From assembly GCA_002471275.1 (NCBI GenBank), contig DKPQ01000023.1, positions 416,102 to 480,101 of the forward strand: 64,000 nucleotides of DNA. Reading direction: 5' to 3'. Position 1 is the stretch's first letter. Every line of letters starts with the position of its first letter. This document shows, piece by piece, positions 33,121-42,878 of this stretch. Both the position numbers and the translations under genes were made by a program. The DNA is from Flammeovirgaceae bacterium UBA7330. Its GTDB lineage: Bacteria; Bacteroidota; Bacteroidia; Cytophagales; Cyclobacteriaceae. Below the pieces are notes generated by a model. The model searched no databases. It was not told the DNA's origin and worked only from the letters and a program-made list of their open reading frames with translations.

Positions 33121-34002
33121 TCAGCGAACTCCCTTTACTTTCATATCCAGGGTGTAAACTGATTTAGAGGCTGTTATAAATAATGTTGACTGGTTTGGCC
33201 CGCCAAAGCAAATATTGGCAGTCCAGTTTTCATCTACATCAATCTGTTCAATTTTTTTTCCTTTTTTATTGAAAACTGTCACCCCCTTCCCTGTAAGGTA
33301 GATATTGCCCTGGTCATCAATCGTCATACCATCGGAGCCCATGTCAGCAAAAAGTTGTTTTTCAGAAAGCTTACCATCCTCTTCGACATTAAACAAATAG
33401 GTCTTTTTATCTCCAATGTCTGCCACGTACAGGCGCTTTCCATCAGGCGTTCCGACAATCCCATTGGGGCGAACAAATCCATCAGCCACCACAGATACCT
33501 TCTCATATCCCGGATGCAGGTAATATACACGCTCTTCTTCGATCTCCTTTTCTTCACGATCCCAGTATTTCCTTTTGTAAAAAGGATCCGTAAAATATAT
33601 TCCTCCCTTTTGGTCTACCCACAAATCATTCGGCCCATTGAGTTTCTTCCCCTCAAAGTCTGTCAATATCACTTTGTGATTTTTCAGTCTGTCAAATTCC
33701 CACAATTCATTTTTCTCGTCTGCACATGCAAGGAGATTTCCCAGGTTGTCAAAGTAAAGTCCATTAGACCGGCCAGTACCCTCAAGGAATAATGTGACAC
33801 CTCTTCCGGATTCCCACACATGAATACGGTCATTTGGCTGATCTGTGAAATAAACTTTTCCCTGTGGATCTACGGCCGGTCCTTCTGTAAAAGAAAAACC
33901 TGTTGCTACCTGAACCAAAGAGGCTCCTTCAGCAATTATTTTGCTTTGAGCATTTAGCTGGGCAGTCCAAAGAACACTTAATACAACTAATATCTTTTTC
34001 AT
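33121..34002 (-). CDS. Exported SMP-30/gluconolactonase-type lactonase
   Basis: A 293-residue protein with a signal peptide (MKKILVVLSVLWTAQLNAQ). The six-bladed propeller of SMP-30 is recognised by FTEGPAVDPQGKVYFTDQP, GLYFDNLGNLLACADE, LNGPNDLWVDQKGGIYFTDP and RPNGIVGTPDGKRLYVADIG. The E of TEGP and the N and D of GPNDLW are metal ligands in this fold. It hydrolyses sugar lactones, here outside the cytoplasm. It follows the SDR gene by 24 bases and precedes the sugar porter by 16, inside the sugar-acid operon. Confidence 0.9.
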   Translation of the reverse strand: MKKILVVLSVLWTAQLNAQSKIIAEGASLVQVATGFSFTEGPAVDPQGKVYFTDQPNDRIHVWESGRGVTLFLEGTGRSNGLYFDNLGNLLACADEKNELWEFDRLKNHKVILTDFEGKKLNGPNDLWVDQKGGIYFTDPFYKRKYWDREEKEIEEERVYYLHPGYEKVSVVADGFVRPNGIVGTPDGKRLYVADIGDKKTYLFNVEEDGKLSEKQLFADMGSDGMTIDDQGNIYLTGKGVTVFNKKGKKIEQIDVDENWTANICFGGPNQSTLFITASKSVYTLDMKVKGVR

Positions 34003-34026
34003 TTTTATTTATTTAGCAACCCAATT

Positions 34027-34812
34027 TTACTTAGCAACCCAACCGCCATCTACAGTAATCAATTCTCCAACCATGTAGTTGGCGGCATCACTGGCCAGAT
34101 AAATAGCCACTCCCTGGATCTCTTCAAGCTCTCCCCACCGGCCAAGTGCAGTGGCTCCAACGATAAAATTCTTTGCCTCCTCCGACTCAGCAATGGGTAA
34201 ATTCATTTCTGTGAGGAAAGGACCGGGACACACACCATTTACATTGATATTATAAGGAGCCAGCTCCAGACCAAGAGCTCGGGTCATCTGCACCACGGCT
34301 CCCTTACTGGAGGTGTATGGTGTTCGGTTAGCGAGCCCAACCAAACCCAATGTGCTGGCAAGGTTGATGATTTTTCCTGCTTTTGCCTTTTTCATATGAG
34401 GCACCACTGCCTTACTTGCCAGCCAGGTACCTGTTACGTTCACATCCATTACCTTTTGGAAGTCCTCCAACGTAAGCTCATCTATCGCCCCTCGAATATT
34501 GATCCCGGCACTGTTGATCAGGATATCGATCTTTCCAAACTGATCAACAGTTGATTTAGCCATCGCTTCCATATCCTTTTTTGATGTTACGTCACCTGAT
34601 ATTGAGATGGCTTTCACTCCAAAATTTGATTGGATAAAGTCAGCCGACTCCTGCCCTTCTTCCTTGTTTCGATTTACCAGCACGATGTCGGCTCCTGCCG
34701 ATGCCAGTGCCTGGCCCATGGCAAGCCCCAATCCTTTGGATCCACCTGTGATCACTGCGACCTTTCCTTTCAGATCAAATAATTTAATTCCGGGTAATTT
34801 TTTGTTTGACAT
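34027..34812 (-). CDS. SDR oxidoreductase, gluconate-5-dehydrogenase-like
   Basis: A 261-residue classical short-chain dehydrogenase. The nucleotide motif ITGGSKGLG (about 21-29), NSAG (100-103), and the catalytic set S153, Y166 and K170 (YTSSK) are all present. The C-terminal end is [15 protein letters not shown]. It most resembles gluconate 5-dehydrogenase or 3-ketoacyl reductase types; with the GntP permease and lactonase next to it, an oxidation of a sugar acid is favoured, but the exact substrate is inference. Cytoplasmic. It lies 11 bases from the TIM-barrel gene. Confidence 0.9.
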   Translation of the reverse strand: MSNKKLPGIKLFDLKGKVAVITGGSKGLGLAMGQALASAGADIVLVNRNKEEGQESADFIQSNFGVKAISISGDVTSKKDMEAMAKSTVDQFGKIDILINSAGINIRGAIDELTLEDFQKVMDVNVTGTWLASKAVVPHMKKAKAGKIINLASTLGLVGLANRTPYTSSKGAVVQMTRALGLELAPYNINVNGVCPGPFLTEMNLPIAESEEAKNFIVGATALGRWGELEEIQGVAIYLASDAANYMVGELITVDGGWVAK

Positions 34813-34823
34813 TGTTTCAGTTT

Positions 34824-35888
34824 TTAAGATAATCCCAGGCTCTGCTCAGCATACCTAAGGGATATGAGGTTATTTAATTCTTCAAATTCCAGAGTTTCAG
34901 CCATATCCTTGTCAGAGGTGGTCGGCAGATCAAAACTTGCTTCTTTAGCTTTCTTTAATATGTTGGCCAACTCCCTGCCTGAATAAGGATGATCAAATGT
35001 AGCCCAATAATCCTCAGTGAGACAAGGCACCTTTAACGGATCACGGGTAATCATCTCAAGGTTGAAAGTAATCGTTGGATTGTATTTCTTGCATAAGCTG
35101 ATGGCACGTTTAAGGTCAACCACACCCTCCCCCAGGGGAACTTCCGACAGAAGGATCCCGTCTTCGTACATGCCATAAGCCATATCCTTGATGTGGGTAG
35201 AAAAGGCATAAGGGGCCAAAGTTTCAATGACGTACATCGGATCCTCCATAAAAGAAATATTGTTTCCCGTATCGAGTGTCACCCCGATCCACTCACTGTC
35301 AAACTGCTTGATGATCTCCACCAGCTCATCTGCTCGCCAGTCTTTATGATTCTCAATGGCCAATTTCATTTTATGCTTTCTAAGGATCGGTTCGGCAGTT
35401 TGAATGGCCTTCAGCGACTTTTCTTTGAATTGAATGAATGCTTCGCGCGTCTCAAAATTTACATACCTCCTGCCCCCCAAACAGGCTGTCCTGTTGATTG
35501 TTGCACCGGCTTCCTTGCTCGCTATCAAATCATTCTCAAACCTTGAGATGTCTTCATTTTCCTGTGGCAATCGTATCTGACCCTCAAAATACAACCCATG
35601 GGCTTCACACTTCTTTCGCACTTCTTTAGCAAACGCTTTGGTCCATCCACCAACGCCTAACTGGGACCCTCCTGCACTTATTTTAACACAGTGATCAATG
35701 ACATCCAGGGCATTCTGAAACGAAGGATATGCAGCTACATTCTCCTTATTTTTCCACCTTACTGCATAGGTAGCCTGGGACATCCCCATCCTTTCATTTT
35801 TTAGAAAATCAGGGATGGCCAAATTTGGGAGAGCCATCATTGAGGTAGCTGCTACCGTTTTTGAAATAAATGTTCTTCTTTTCATCAT
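34824..35888 (-). CDS. Tat-type exported TIM-barrel sugar isomerase/epimerase-like protein
   Basis: A 354-residue protein. The start MMKRRTFISKTVAATSMMAL carries a twin-arginine signal (KRRTFISK), consistent with folded export through Tat. The rest is the xylose-isomerase-like TIM barrel with EGQIRLPQ, HKMKLAIENHKDW, GVTLDTGNNISFMEDP and FSTHIKDM, which provide acidic and His metal ligands. Cytoplasmic family members isomerise or epimerise sugars. Exported versions in Bacteroidota often lie beside haem dehydrogenases, as here. Position is between the PVC haem protein (19-base gap) and the SDR (11-base gap). Confidence 0.85.
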   Translation of the reverse strand: MMKRRTFISKTVAATSMMALPNLAIPDFLKNERMGMSQATYAVRWKNKENVAAYPSFQNALDVIDHCVKISAGGSQLGVGGWTKAFAKEVRKKCEAHGLYFEGQIRLPQENEDISRFENDLIASKEAGATINRTACLGGRRYVNFETREAFIQFKEKSLKAIQTAEPILRKHKMKLAIENHKDWRADELVEIIKQFDSEWIGVTLDTGNNISFMEDPMYVIETLAPYAFSTHIKDMAYGMYEDGILLSEVPLGEGVVDLKRAISLCKKYNPTITFNLEMITRDPLKVPCLTEDYWATFDHPYSGRELANILKKAKEASFDLPTTSDKDMAETLEFEELNNLISLRYAEQSLGLS

Positions 35889-35907
35889 GGGGTGTGCTCA
35901 TCAAATA

Positions 35908-38433
35908 CTAATCGGAAACCTCCATCAGCTCTTCCGCAGTCCATGGAGTCATCTTGCCCTGTGCCCTCACCCTGTATCCGGCCACGGTCCTTCCTGACAC
36001 AGGATCGGCTTTGTGCCCCCACTCATTACGAATATAAGTCATTATGGCCGCTATCTTTCCGTCATCAAAGACAGAAAATGATGGCATTTCAGGTAAAATG
36101 TCCGGAGCATCATATTCTTTTCCTGCCACAATCACTGGTCCCTGCATGCCGTGAATGAGTAATAATGCCAACCTTTTTTCAGACCCCAATACCCATTCGG
36201 AATTTCTTAGGGGTGGCCCAAAACGGTTCAGTCCTTTGCCATCATTCCCATGACATCCGGCACAAATATTTAAATACTGTTTGCGTCCATAGGCATACTG
36301 CTCAGGATCCACCTTTATGGTCAAAGAATCATTTTCTATTCGTGAAACAGGCTTTCCTGGCCAGTCGAATAATCCGGTAAGCATTTGAATCTTATCCCTG
36401 TAGGTCTCTTCATAAGCATTGACCCCTGAAAATAGTCCGGGTTGTTTGGGTAATTGGATAGCTGTTGGATTTTCCTCCATTGCAGAAAGGCTCATTCCCT
36501 CCAGAATGGCTTTTTGCTTCCAGGAAATAGCTCCATCTGACTGATCAAGGTACCCTACCAACCAGGTTAACTCACGTGCATTGGCCTTTTTAGTGATTGC
36601 TGATGCCAGCATTTCAATCATTATTGACTTTCCGGGGTCAGCAGCATTCCAATCCTTTTGGTCCATCAATGTCAGCAAAAAGTCATACTCAGAATTGGTC
36701 AGACTGCTAAGTACAGCATCCCTGATGAGAGGTTCATCATTATGCTTATTGATAAGTAAACGGAGAACTTCTTGCCTTTGTCTTGCCTCCAATACTGAGG
36801 CGCTTAAAGATATCTGTAAATGAACGATGGGGTCATTCTCGACTGCTAATTCAAACATTTTTTGTGAAAACTCACCTGATTGGATAGCTCCAGTGCCAAC
36901 TAAACTTTCCAACAACCGGATAGCCAATGCCTGCACATGACTATTTTTATCTTCCAATGCATCCAAATAGATAGCTGCGCTGTTGACCCCCATTTCAAAA
37001 AGCGTCCAAAGCGCATGTATCCTGGCTGTATAATTCGTGGATTGATCCCTGGCTTTATGGTTGAGCAATTCTATTGTCTGATGATCATTTCTTTCTATGA
37101 TCAACTGCTGCGCCTGATCCCTGTACCAGCCATTTCTGTGATCCAGTACCGATATCAAATCAGATGTATTAAGTGATTCCAGATCGATATACGGAATTTG
37201 TCGATGCTTCTCCGGTACTATCCTCCATATCCTCCCACAATGAACGGGACCGGTGAGTTTCCTTTCCTGTGTGACTTCTCTCAGGTACTCTGTCATATAA
37301 ATACCATGCTCAATGATGCCATGATACATGTCTGCTATATATAATGCGCCATCCGGACCCGAAGTAAGTGCTACAGGACGAAAGCGTTCATCCGTTGATG
37401 CCACAAACTCTGTACTGTCATAAGCATATTCAGCATGGAGATTATATGATGTTTCTACCACCAAATTCCTTTTAATCAGGTTTCCCACGGGTTCACATAC
37501 AAAGACATTCCCCAGGTATTCATTTGGTAGCAAATCCCCACGATAAACAAATGGCGAACAAGCCGAAGTAAACTCCTTGATCTTTCCTTCTGCATCCAGC
37601 GTCTCAGGTAAGTATCCCCGGTTGGCAGCCAGGTTGGGTCGGATCGGAAACACACTTCGATTTACCGTAAGCCCTACATCAATACCGGTTGTTGGGTGAT
37701 GATGAGGGTTCCTGTTAAGATAATTTGGTGGTACCAGGTCTGCATGCAGCTGGGACCAGTTGTAGTTATAGTAAAGCCTGCCCACATCGTCTTTGCTGAT
37801 GCCCCACTGTCCTCTAAATTCCGTCTTTTCCTTAACCCAATCACCATCAATCTTTTTATACCTATGATCTGACTTGGCACTATATAACCATCCGTCATGG
37901 CCCGTAAGCAAGCCATTCGGAGCGTGTTCTACTATGCCTTTTTTGGCATAGGCTGAATCAATCAAAAACCGCTGATCAGCCTTCAGGTCACCATCCAGGT
38001 CCTGATATAACCAAAGGGGTTCATCTTCGGCAACCAATACACCATCCTCCACGAAAGCAATGGAGCGGGGCAACACCAGACTGTCGGCAAAGACGATACT
38101 CCGATCCATTTTTCCATCTCCATTGTCATCCAGCAGTACAGATACTCTGCCAATGGGTGCGGTTTCATCTGTTCCATCGATATCCTGCATGAAGCTGCGC
38201 ATCTCCACGACCCAAAGTCTTCCTTTCCTATCAAATTGGATCACGACAGGTTCCTGGACCAAAGGCTCGGCAGCCACCAACTCAATTTTAAGTCCCGGTG
38301 CAAGCTGAAAGGATCGCAACTCTTCTTCCGGACTAAGTGGCAGAGAAATGTCTGAAGAGCAGCCCGGTAAAAACAGTGTTGCTCCCACCCAGATGAAAAA
38401 CAGGAATTTGACAGAAGTTGGCCACTTCATCAC
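35908..38433 (-). CDS. PVC-type haem-binding dehydrogenase lipoprotein with cytochrome c domain
   Basis: An 841-residue surface or periplasmic lipoprotein (lipobox LPGC, Cys25). The first part (about 45-430) is the propeller domain of membrane-bound dehydrogenases, with IQFDRKGRLWVVEMRSF, DDNGDGKMDRSIVFAD and ALTSGPDGALYIADMYHG. A HEAT-like region follows (about 450-640). Near the C terminus the haem motif CAGCH (724-728) with a likely axial Met (LPEM, M783) forms a cytochrome c. This family, named for Planctomycetes and also present in Bacteroidota, probably oxidises a sugar and passes electrons through haem. The substrate is unknown. The gene sits three bases from the GntP permease gene. 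Confidence 0.9.
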   Translation of the reverse strand: MMKWPTSVKFLFFIWVGATLFLPGCSSDISLPLSPEEELRSFQLAPGLKIELVAAEPLVQEPVVIQFDRKGRLWVVEMRSFMQDIDGTDETAPIGRVSVLLDDNGDGKMDRSIVFADSLVLPRSIAFVEDGVLVAEDEPLWLYQDLDGDLKADQRFLIDSAYAKKGIVEHAPNGLLTGHDGWLYSAKSDHRYKKIDGDWVKEKTEFRGQWGISKDDVGRLYYNYNWSQLHADLVPPNYLNRNPHHHPTTGIDVGLTVNRSVFPIRPNLAANRGYLPETLDAEGKIKEFTSACSPFVYRGDLLPNEYLGNVFVCEPVGNLIKRNLVVETSYNLHAEYAYDSTEFVASTDERFRPVALTSGPDGALYIADMYHGIIEHGIYMTEYLREVTQERKLTGPVHCGRIWRIVPEKHRQIPYIDLESLNTSDLISVLDHRNGWYRDQAQQLIIERNDHQTIELLNHKARDQSTNYTARIHALWTLFEMGVNSAAIYLDALEDKNSHVQALAIRLLESLVGTGAIQSGEFSQKMFELAVENDPIVHLQISLSASVLEARQRQEVLRLLINKHNDEPLIRDAVLSSLTNSEYDFLLTLMDQKDWNAADPGKSIMIEMLASAITKKANARELTWLVGYLDQSDGAISWKQKAILEGMSLSAMEENPTAIQLPKQPGLFSGVNAYEETYRDKIQMLTGLFDWPGKPVSRIENDSLTIKVDPEQYAYGRKQYLNICAGCHGNDGKGLNRFGPPLRNSEWVLGSEKRLALLLIHGMQGPVIVAGKEYDAPDILPEMPSFSVFDDGKIAAIMTYIRNEWGHKADPVSGRTVAGYRVRAQGKMTPWTAEELMEVSD

Positions 38434-38436
38434 CTA

Positions 38437-39804
38437 CTATTTGAGCGGCAATATGTAAGAAAGCAAAATAAGCTCTGCCACCCCGACCAGAGAGGCTATG
38501 GCCAATGTCACTGTAAATGTTTTTAAGGCTTCTTTTTCGGTCATACCACTCATTTTGGCTACCACCCAAAAACCACTATCGTTCATCCAGGAGATGAAAA
38601 TCCCTCCAAAACCAATTGATAACAAGATATACACAGGGTGATAAGGAAGGTCGGCTCCATTGCCAACGATGGCATACATGATGCCTGACGTAGTAATCAA
38701 CGCTACAGTACTTGACCCCTGCGCCGTCTTAATGGCTGCAGAAATCAACCAGGCCAACAGCACATAATGAATATGAAAGTCGGCAGTTGCCATCTCAATG
38801 GCATTGCCGATGCCACTATGTTTGATCATCGCTCCAAAAGCACCACCTGCTCCTGTGATCAAAATGATGATACCGGCTATTTCCAGCGGTTTACCGATTC
38901 CTTGCCAAAGGGATTCTTTGTTCAGCTTCTTTTGTTGTACCCAGGTAGTAATGGCTAAGACCGTACCTATTGACATTGCTATATTTTTATTACCCAGGAA
39001 ACTCACCCAATCCGGGATGGCTACATTGGCTACCTGCAGGATAGATGTGAGACTAATCAGGATAATTGGAATTACTATCGGCAATGTAGAAGCAAGCAAT
39101 GAAGGTCCGTTGCCTTCACTATTCATTTCCGGATGTGGAACCCGAATGGGTATTTCGATCTTTTTGTTAATCCTATGAGCTACATAATAGGATACGATCG
39201 CCGGAAGAATCCCTATCCCTATCCCAGCAAGGATTGTCACTCCAAGATCTATATTCATTACTTCAGCGACTACCAGTGGGCCCGGCGTCGGTGGGATGGT
39301 AGAGTGCGCTATTGCAGCAGCTCCTCCAGCAGCCAGGATATAAAGTATGTAGTTTTTTCCCGTTTTTGAAGCAAAAGCAATGATCACCGGTATGAGTAGA
39401 AAGAATACTGTATCAAAAAACACCGGGATAGAAAGGATAAATCCGCTCAGGAGCAGGGCGATCGCTCCATTCTTTTCACCAAATGCAGTGGTTAATGTAT
39501 TTACAATTTTAACGGCTGCACCACTCTCCATCATGGCAGTACCTATGATGGCTGCAAGTGCGATGACCCAGGCTATTTTACCTGTGATACTTCCAAATTC
39601 TACCATTGGAAGCTCAATGGCATTGACCAGATGATTGCCTTCCATACCTTCAAACGGGGCAGAGATGAGCCCTACGACCACTGCAGAGACCATCATCGCG
39701 ATAAAGGGGTGAAACCTGAATTTAGAGATACCTAAGATGACTGAAATAATACCAATAAGTAAGACCAGAAATGGCCAAAAGGGGGCTTGGGTTAATGAAT
39801 CCAT
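38437..39804 (-). CDS. GntP-family gluconate/sugar-acid permease
   Basis: A 455-residue, very hydrophobic permease of the GntP family. The segments STIPPTPGPLVVAEVMNIDLG, MMESGAAVKIVNTLTTAFG and AAIKTAQGSSTVALITTSG are the conserved GntP parts. It imports gluconate or a related sugar acid with protons. It is the first gene of the six-gene minus-strand operon and is followed after three bases by the haem dehydrogenase gene. No clear Bacteroidota promoter pattern was found in the 142 bases before the divergent plus-strand gene. Confidence 0.93.
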   Translation of the reverse strand: MDSLTQAPFWPFLVLLIGIISVILGISKFRFHPFIAMMVSAVVVGLISAPFEGMEGNHLVNAIELPMVEFGSITGKIAWVIALAAIIGTAMMESGAAVKIVNTLTTAFGEKNGAIALLLSGFILSIPVFFDTVFFLLIPVIIAFASKTGKNYILYILAAGGAAAIAHSTIPPTPGPLVVAEVMNIDLGVTILAGIGIGILPAIVSYYVAHRINKKIEIPIRVPHPEMNSEGNGPSLLASTLPIVIPIILISLTSILQVANVAIPDWVSFLGNKNIAMSIGTVLAITTWVQQKKLNKESLWQGIGKPLEIAGIIILITGAGGAFGAMIKHSGIGNAIEMATADFHIHYVLLAWLISAAIKTAQGSSTVALITTSGIMYAIVGNGADLPYHPVYILLSIGFGGIFISWMNDSGFWVVAKMSGMTEKEALKTFTVTLAIASLVGVAELILLSYILPLK

Positions 39805-39946
39805 CCCCGAAAGATATAATTACTTTATTAAAATTTCCTGAAATGGATTGTTCCATTATCAAACAAATTATAAATCTGCTCGAAAAATCCAGATTTTCTA
39901 CAGATTTTATGCTTTGTTTTGTAAAAACAATAAACAACCTATACTT

Positions 39947-40687
39947 ATGACTTCAGCAAGTGATTTTTGGCTGCAAATCGTGCAATTTGCAGGAATTGCT
40001 GGTTTAGCGATTGCACTATTGATTGTATTATTCTACAATCTTAGGTCAGTTTCGATCAGCAAGCGAAACAAGCGACATGATTTTATCGGAAAGTATGAGA
40101 TCAAATGGTACAAGATTGCAAATACCATTTTCTCCTTTGGCTTAGCCTTTTTTCTTTTCGATGGATTAGCAAGTGTTCTGGGTTCGGTAAGGTTGTATGA
40201 ATTTGTGTATGTGGGCTTCATTTCCGGTGCAATCAGTTTTGCCATTGGATTTGGCATTCAGCAGTATCTGAAGTTCTATTATCCTTTTTTCCTGGAGAAA
40301 AAGATGAGCCGAATCCGGTTTAAGAAAAAGATCTCTCCAAAATCCGGTAAAGAAATGGTCGTTTTGACTGAGCGGGAGGAAGATATCCACCTGACTCAGG
40401 AGATGATGGACCATGAGACCAACCACGTCTATGACTATGATGTGTGGGTTGACGAGGAAACCGGCTACAAGGAAATTGAAAGGTATGATGGGCAATTGCA
40501 GTCTCTTATTTGTCCGAATTGTAATTTCAGAACACTGAAAGAATACAAAGAGACATTGGAACAATCACCTGGCTATCGAACCGAGGGATTATTGAAGAAA
40601 CATTACAATTGCTCCTATTGTGGGCATCAGGAAGTGAAAGAATTCTCAATTGCTTCGATCGAAGAAGAGCAGGAAATGACAAGCTAG
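39947..40687 (+). CDS. Membrane protein with C-terminal zinc-ribbon-like tail, unknown
   Basis: About 246 residues from the ATG at 39947; a longer frame starts at 39848 but lacks support. Three membrane segments lie at about 14-31, 58-77 and 86-106. A cytoplasmic tail with CPNC (189-192) and CSYC (222-225) may bind zinc. No family is recognised. The gene is 17 bases before a response regulator and sensor kinase, so it is probably part of that two-component operon and may be its sensor helper or target. Confidence 0.75.
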   Translation: MTSASDFWLQIVQFAGIAGLAIALLIVLFYNLRSVSISKRNKRHDFIGKYEIKWYKIANTIFSFGLAFFLFDGLASVLGSVRLYEFVYVGFISGAISFAIGFGIQQYLKFYYPFFLEKKMSRIRFKKKISPKSGKEMVVLTEREEDIHLTQEMMDHETNHVYDYDVWVDEETGYKEIERYDGQLQSLICPNCNFRTLKEYKETLEQSPGYRTEGLLKKHYNCSYCGHQEVKEFSIASIEEEQEMTS

Positions 40688-40704
40688 GGACTTATATTAG
40701 CTGA

Positions 40705-41385
40705 ATGAATATTCTTCTCATTGAAGATGAAATCTCATTAGCTGAAACGACCCTAAAATATCTTGAAAAGGAAGGTTACCACTGTGAGTGGGCTAAAAAC
40801 CTTGAAGAAGCAAGCGAAAAGGCCTGGTTATATTCTTATGACTGCCTCATTGTAGACATTACCCTTCCCGACGGGAGTGGTCTGGATATCATCAAAAAGC
40901 TGAAGGAAAGAAAGTCCCGGTCAGGGATCATCATTGTTTCAGCAAGAAATGCCGTCCAGGATCGTATTTCCGGACTGGAAATTGGGGCAGACGATTATAT
41001 AATCAAGCCTTTCGACCTTTCTGAGCTCAATGCGAGAGTCAAAGCTATCATCAGAAGAAGGAATTTTGATGCTCAGAACGAAATCATATTTGACAAAATT
41101 GTCATCAACCCATACGACCATCAGGTGGCCGTGAATGGGGAAGCGCTTACCCTCACAAAAAAGGAATTTGACCTTTTACTCTATTTCATCTCCAACCCAA
41201 ACAGACTAATCACCAAAGAATCAATCGCCGAACACCTCTGGGGTGATGAAATGGACATGGCAGATTCCTACGATTTCATCTATTCTCATCTCAAAAACCT
41301 ACGGAAAAAAATATCCGCGAAAGGCGGTGGCGACTATATCCAAACCATCTATGGGATTGGTTATAAGTTTGTAAAACCATCTTAA
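40705..41385 (+). CDS. OmpR-family response regulator
   Basis: A 226-residue regulator. The receiver domain (1-120) has the acid pair E7/D8, phosphoacceptor D51 in LIVDITLPDGSG and K101 in YIIKPFD. The OmpR winged helix (about 130-226) has TLTKKEFDLLLYFISNPNRL, SYDFIYSHLKNLRKKIS and IYGIGYKFV. The sensor kinase follows after 13 bases. Together they form a classical two-component system with unknown signal. Its targets are not visible here. Confidence 0.95.
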   Translation: MNILLIEDEISLAETTLKYLEKEGYHCEWAKNLEEASEKAWLYSYDCLIVDITLPDGSGLDIIKKLKERKSRSGIIIVSARNAVQDRISGLEIGADDYIIKPFDLSELNARVKAIIRRRNFDAQNEIIFDKIVINPYDHQVAVNGEALTLTKKEFDLLLYFISNPNRLITKESIAEHLWGDEMDMADSYDFIYSHLKNLRKKISAKGGGDYIQTIYGIGYKFVKPS

Positions 41386-41398
41386 AGACGCTTCCGGG

Positions 41399-42700
41399 AT
41401 GAAACTGCTCGCCATAACCAACAGACTGTACCTGATCTCCATTGGAGCGGTAATTCTCATTAGCAGTCTCGCTGCCTTTTTTATCCTGAGATCTACCATC
41501 AACAATGAATTTAACAGGAAACTTTTTGCTGAAAAAGAGCAGATAATTGATGAATTCAAAGTAAACGCTTCCTTGCGAGAAGGGCAATTGCTGAATGTTG
41601 GAGACAAGATCAAGATCATGCCAATAGATGAAGGTACTGTGATTGAAGACCAACTGGTGGATACCGCGTACTATGAGCCGTATGAAGACGAGACGCTGCC
41701 CTTCCGGGAATTGACATTCACAGAAAAGATTAACGGTATCAATTATAAAATCACCATCAGCAAACCCCTCGTCCCAAACATGGATTTGATCTCCGGAATT
41801 GGCCAAATCATGATAGGAATGGGTTGTTTGATTATCCTGGTAGTGCTATTGATAAATAAGGTGATACTTAGAAAACTTTGGGCACCATTTGAATATCTGC
41901 TCGATCACCTCAAGACATTTGACATTACCAGTCCGAGAAGGATTCAACAGGAAGATTATACTTTCGACTCGAAAGTAGACGAATTCAGGCAACTCAACCA
42001 GGTGCTCAATGACATGATCAAACAATCTATCAAGGACTACAACAGTCTGAAAGAGTTTACTGAAAACACCTCCCATGAAATACAAACTCCGCTGGCGATC
42101 ATTAGAAACAAGGCTGAATCACTGCTTCAGGAAAACCTCAGTAAAGAACAGTTAGAGGATATCGGAAAGATATATGAAGCAGCCGGTCGTCTTTCCCGAT
42201 TAAAAACAGGGCTATCTCTGATTTCAAGGATCGACAACAATCAATACATCAAGAAAGAATCAATCAACTTAAAAGCGGTCATTGAAAATAAGCTGGAAGA
42301 TTTTGAAGAATTAATTGCCATCAAAAATCTCCGGTTAAAAATCACCTATTATGGCGAACCGGAGCTGGAGCTCAATAGTGAACTTACCAGCATTCTCATC
42401 ACCAACCTGATCAATAATGCGATCAAACACAACATCAAAGACGGTCTGATCAATATTGTACTGAAGGATGTAGAGCTGTTGATCGAAAATACGGGAACAC
42501 CACCTGTGATCCCTACCGAGCAGATGTTTGACAGATTTCAAAAAACCGGTGACACCCCGGAGTCTACGGGACTAGGTTTATCTCTGGTGAAAAAGATTGT
42601 CGAACACTTCAACTTAAGAGTGAAATACATTTACGAAAAGGACCTCCACAAACTCTACCTGACATTTGACCATTTGAGTAAGAAAACGGCGATAAAATAA
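41399..42700 (+). CDS. Membrane sensor histidine kinase
   Basis: A 433-residue kinase. Membrane segments are at about 11-30 and 135-152, with a periplasmic domain of about 100 residues between them. A HAMP-like linker is followed by HisKA with H226 in ENTSHEIQTPLAIIRNKAES, then an ATPase domain with ITNLINNAIKHN (N box) and GDTPESTGLGLSLVKKIV (G box). It is the partner of the OmpR-type regulator 13 bases upstream. After its stop there is a 484-base gap with no gene except the repeat array at 42879-43010. Confidence 0.95.
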   Translation: MKLLAITNRLYLISIGAVILISSLAAFFILRSTINNEFNRKLFAEKEQIIDEFKVNASLREGQLLNVGDKIKIMPIDEGTVIEDQLVDTAYYEPYEDETLPFRELTFTEKINGINYKITISKPLVPNMDLISGIGQIMIGMGCLIILVVLLINKVILRKLWAPFEYLLDHLKTFDITSPRRIQQEDYTFDSKVDEFRQLNQVLNDMIKQSIKDYNSLKEFTENTSHEIQTPLAIIRNKAESLLQENLSKEQLEDIGKIYEAAGRLSRLKTGLSLISRIDNNQYIKKESINLKAVIENKLEDFEELIAIKNLRLKITYYGEPELELNSELTSILITNLINNAIKHNIKDGLINIVLKDVELLIENTGTPPVIPTEQMFDRFQKTGDTPESTGLGLSLVKKIVEHFNLRVKYIYEKDLHKLYLTFDHLSKKTAIK

Positions 42701-42878
42701 GGCACCCCTTTCGAGATCTACTTACAGCATGACAAACGTCATAATTGTACTTTTACAAGTTGATTACCTTTCTAACAACACCATAAAAGGCAAGACCTGT
42801 GAGGCCGGAGGCTTTGGGCTATGACGTTTCTGGTAGTCAATTGATAAGTGTGCGTTTTTGACCCAAAAAGGCCTGTTT

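Noticed and set aside
31779..39804. Genomic island or horizontally acquired operon
   Set aside because: No integrase, tRNA junction, flanking repeats or clear change in base composition is seen; the genes are typical of Bacteroidota.
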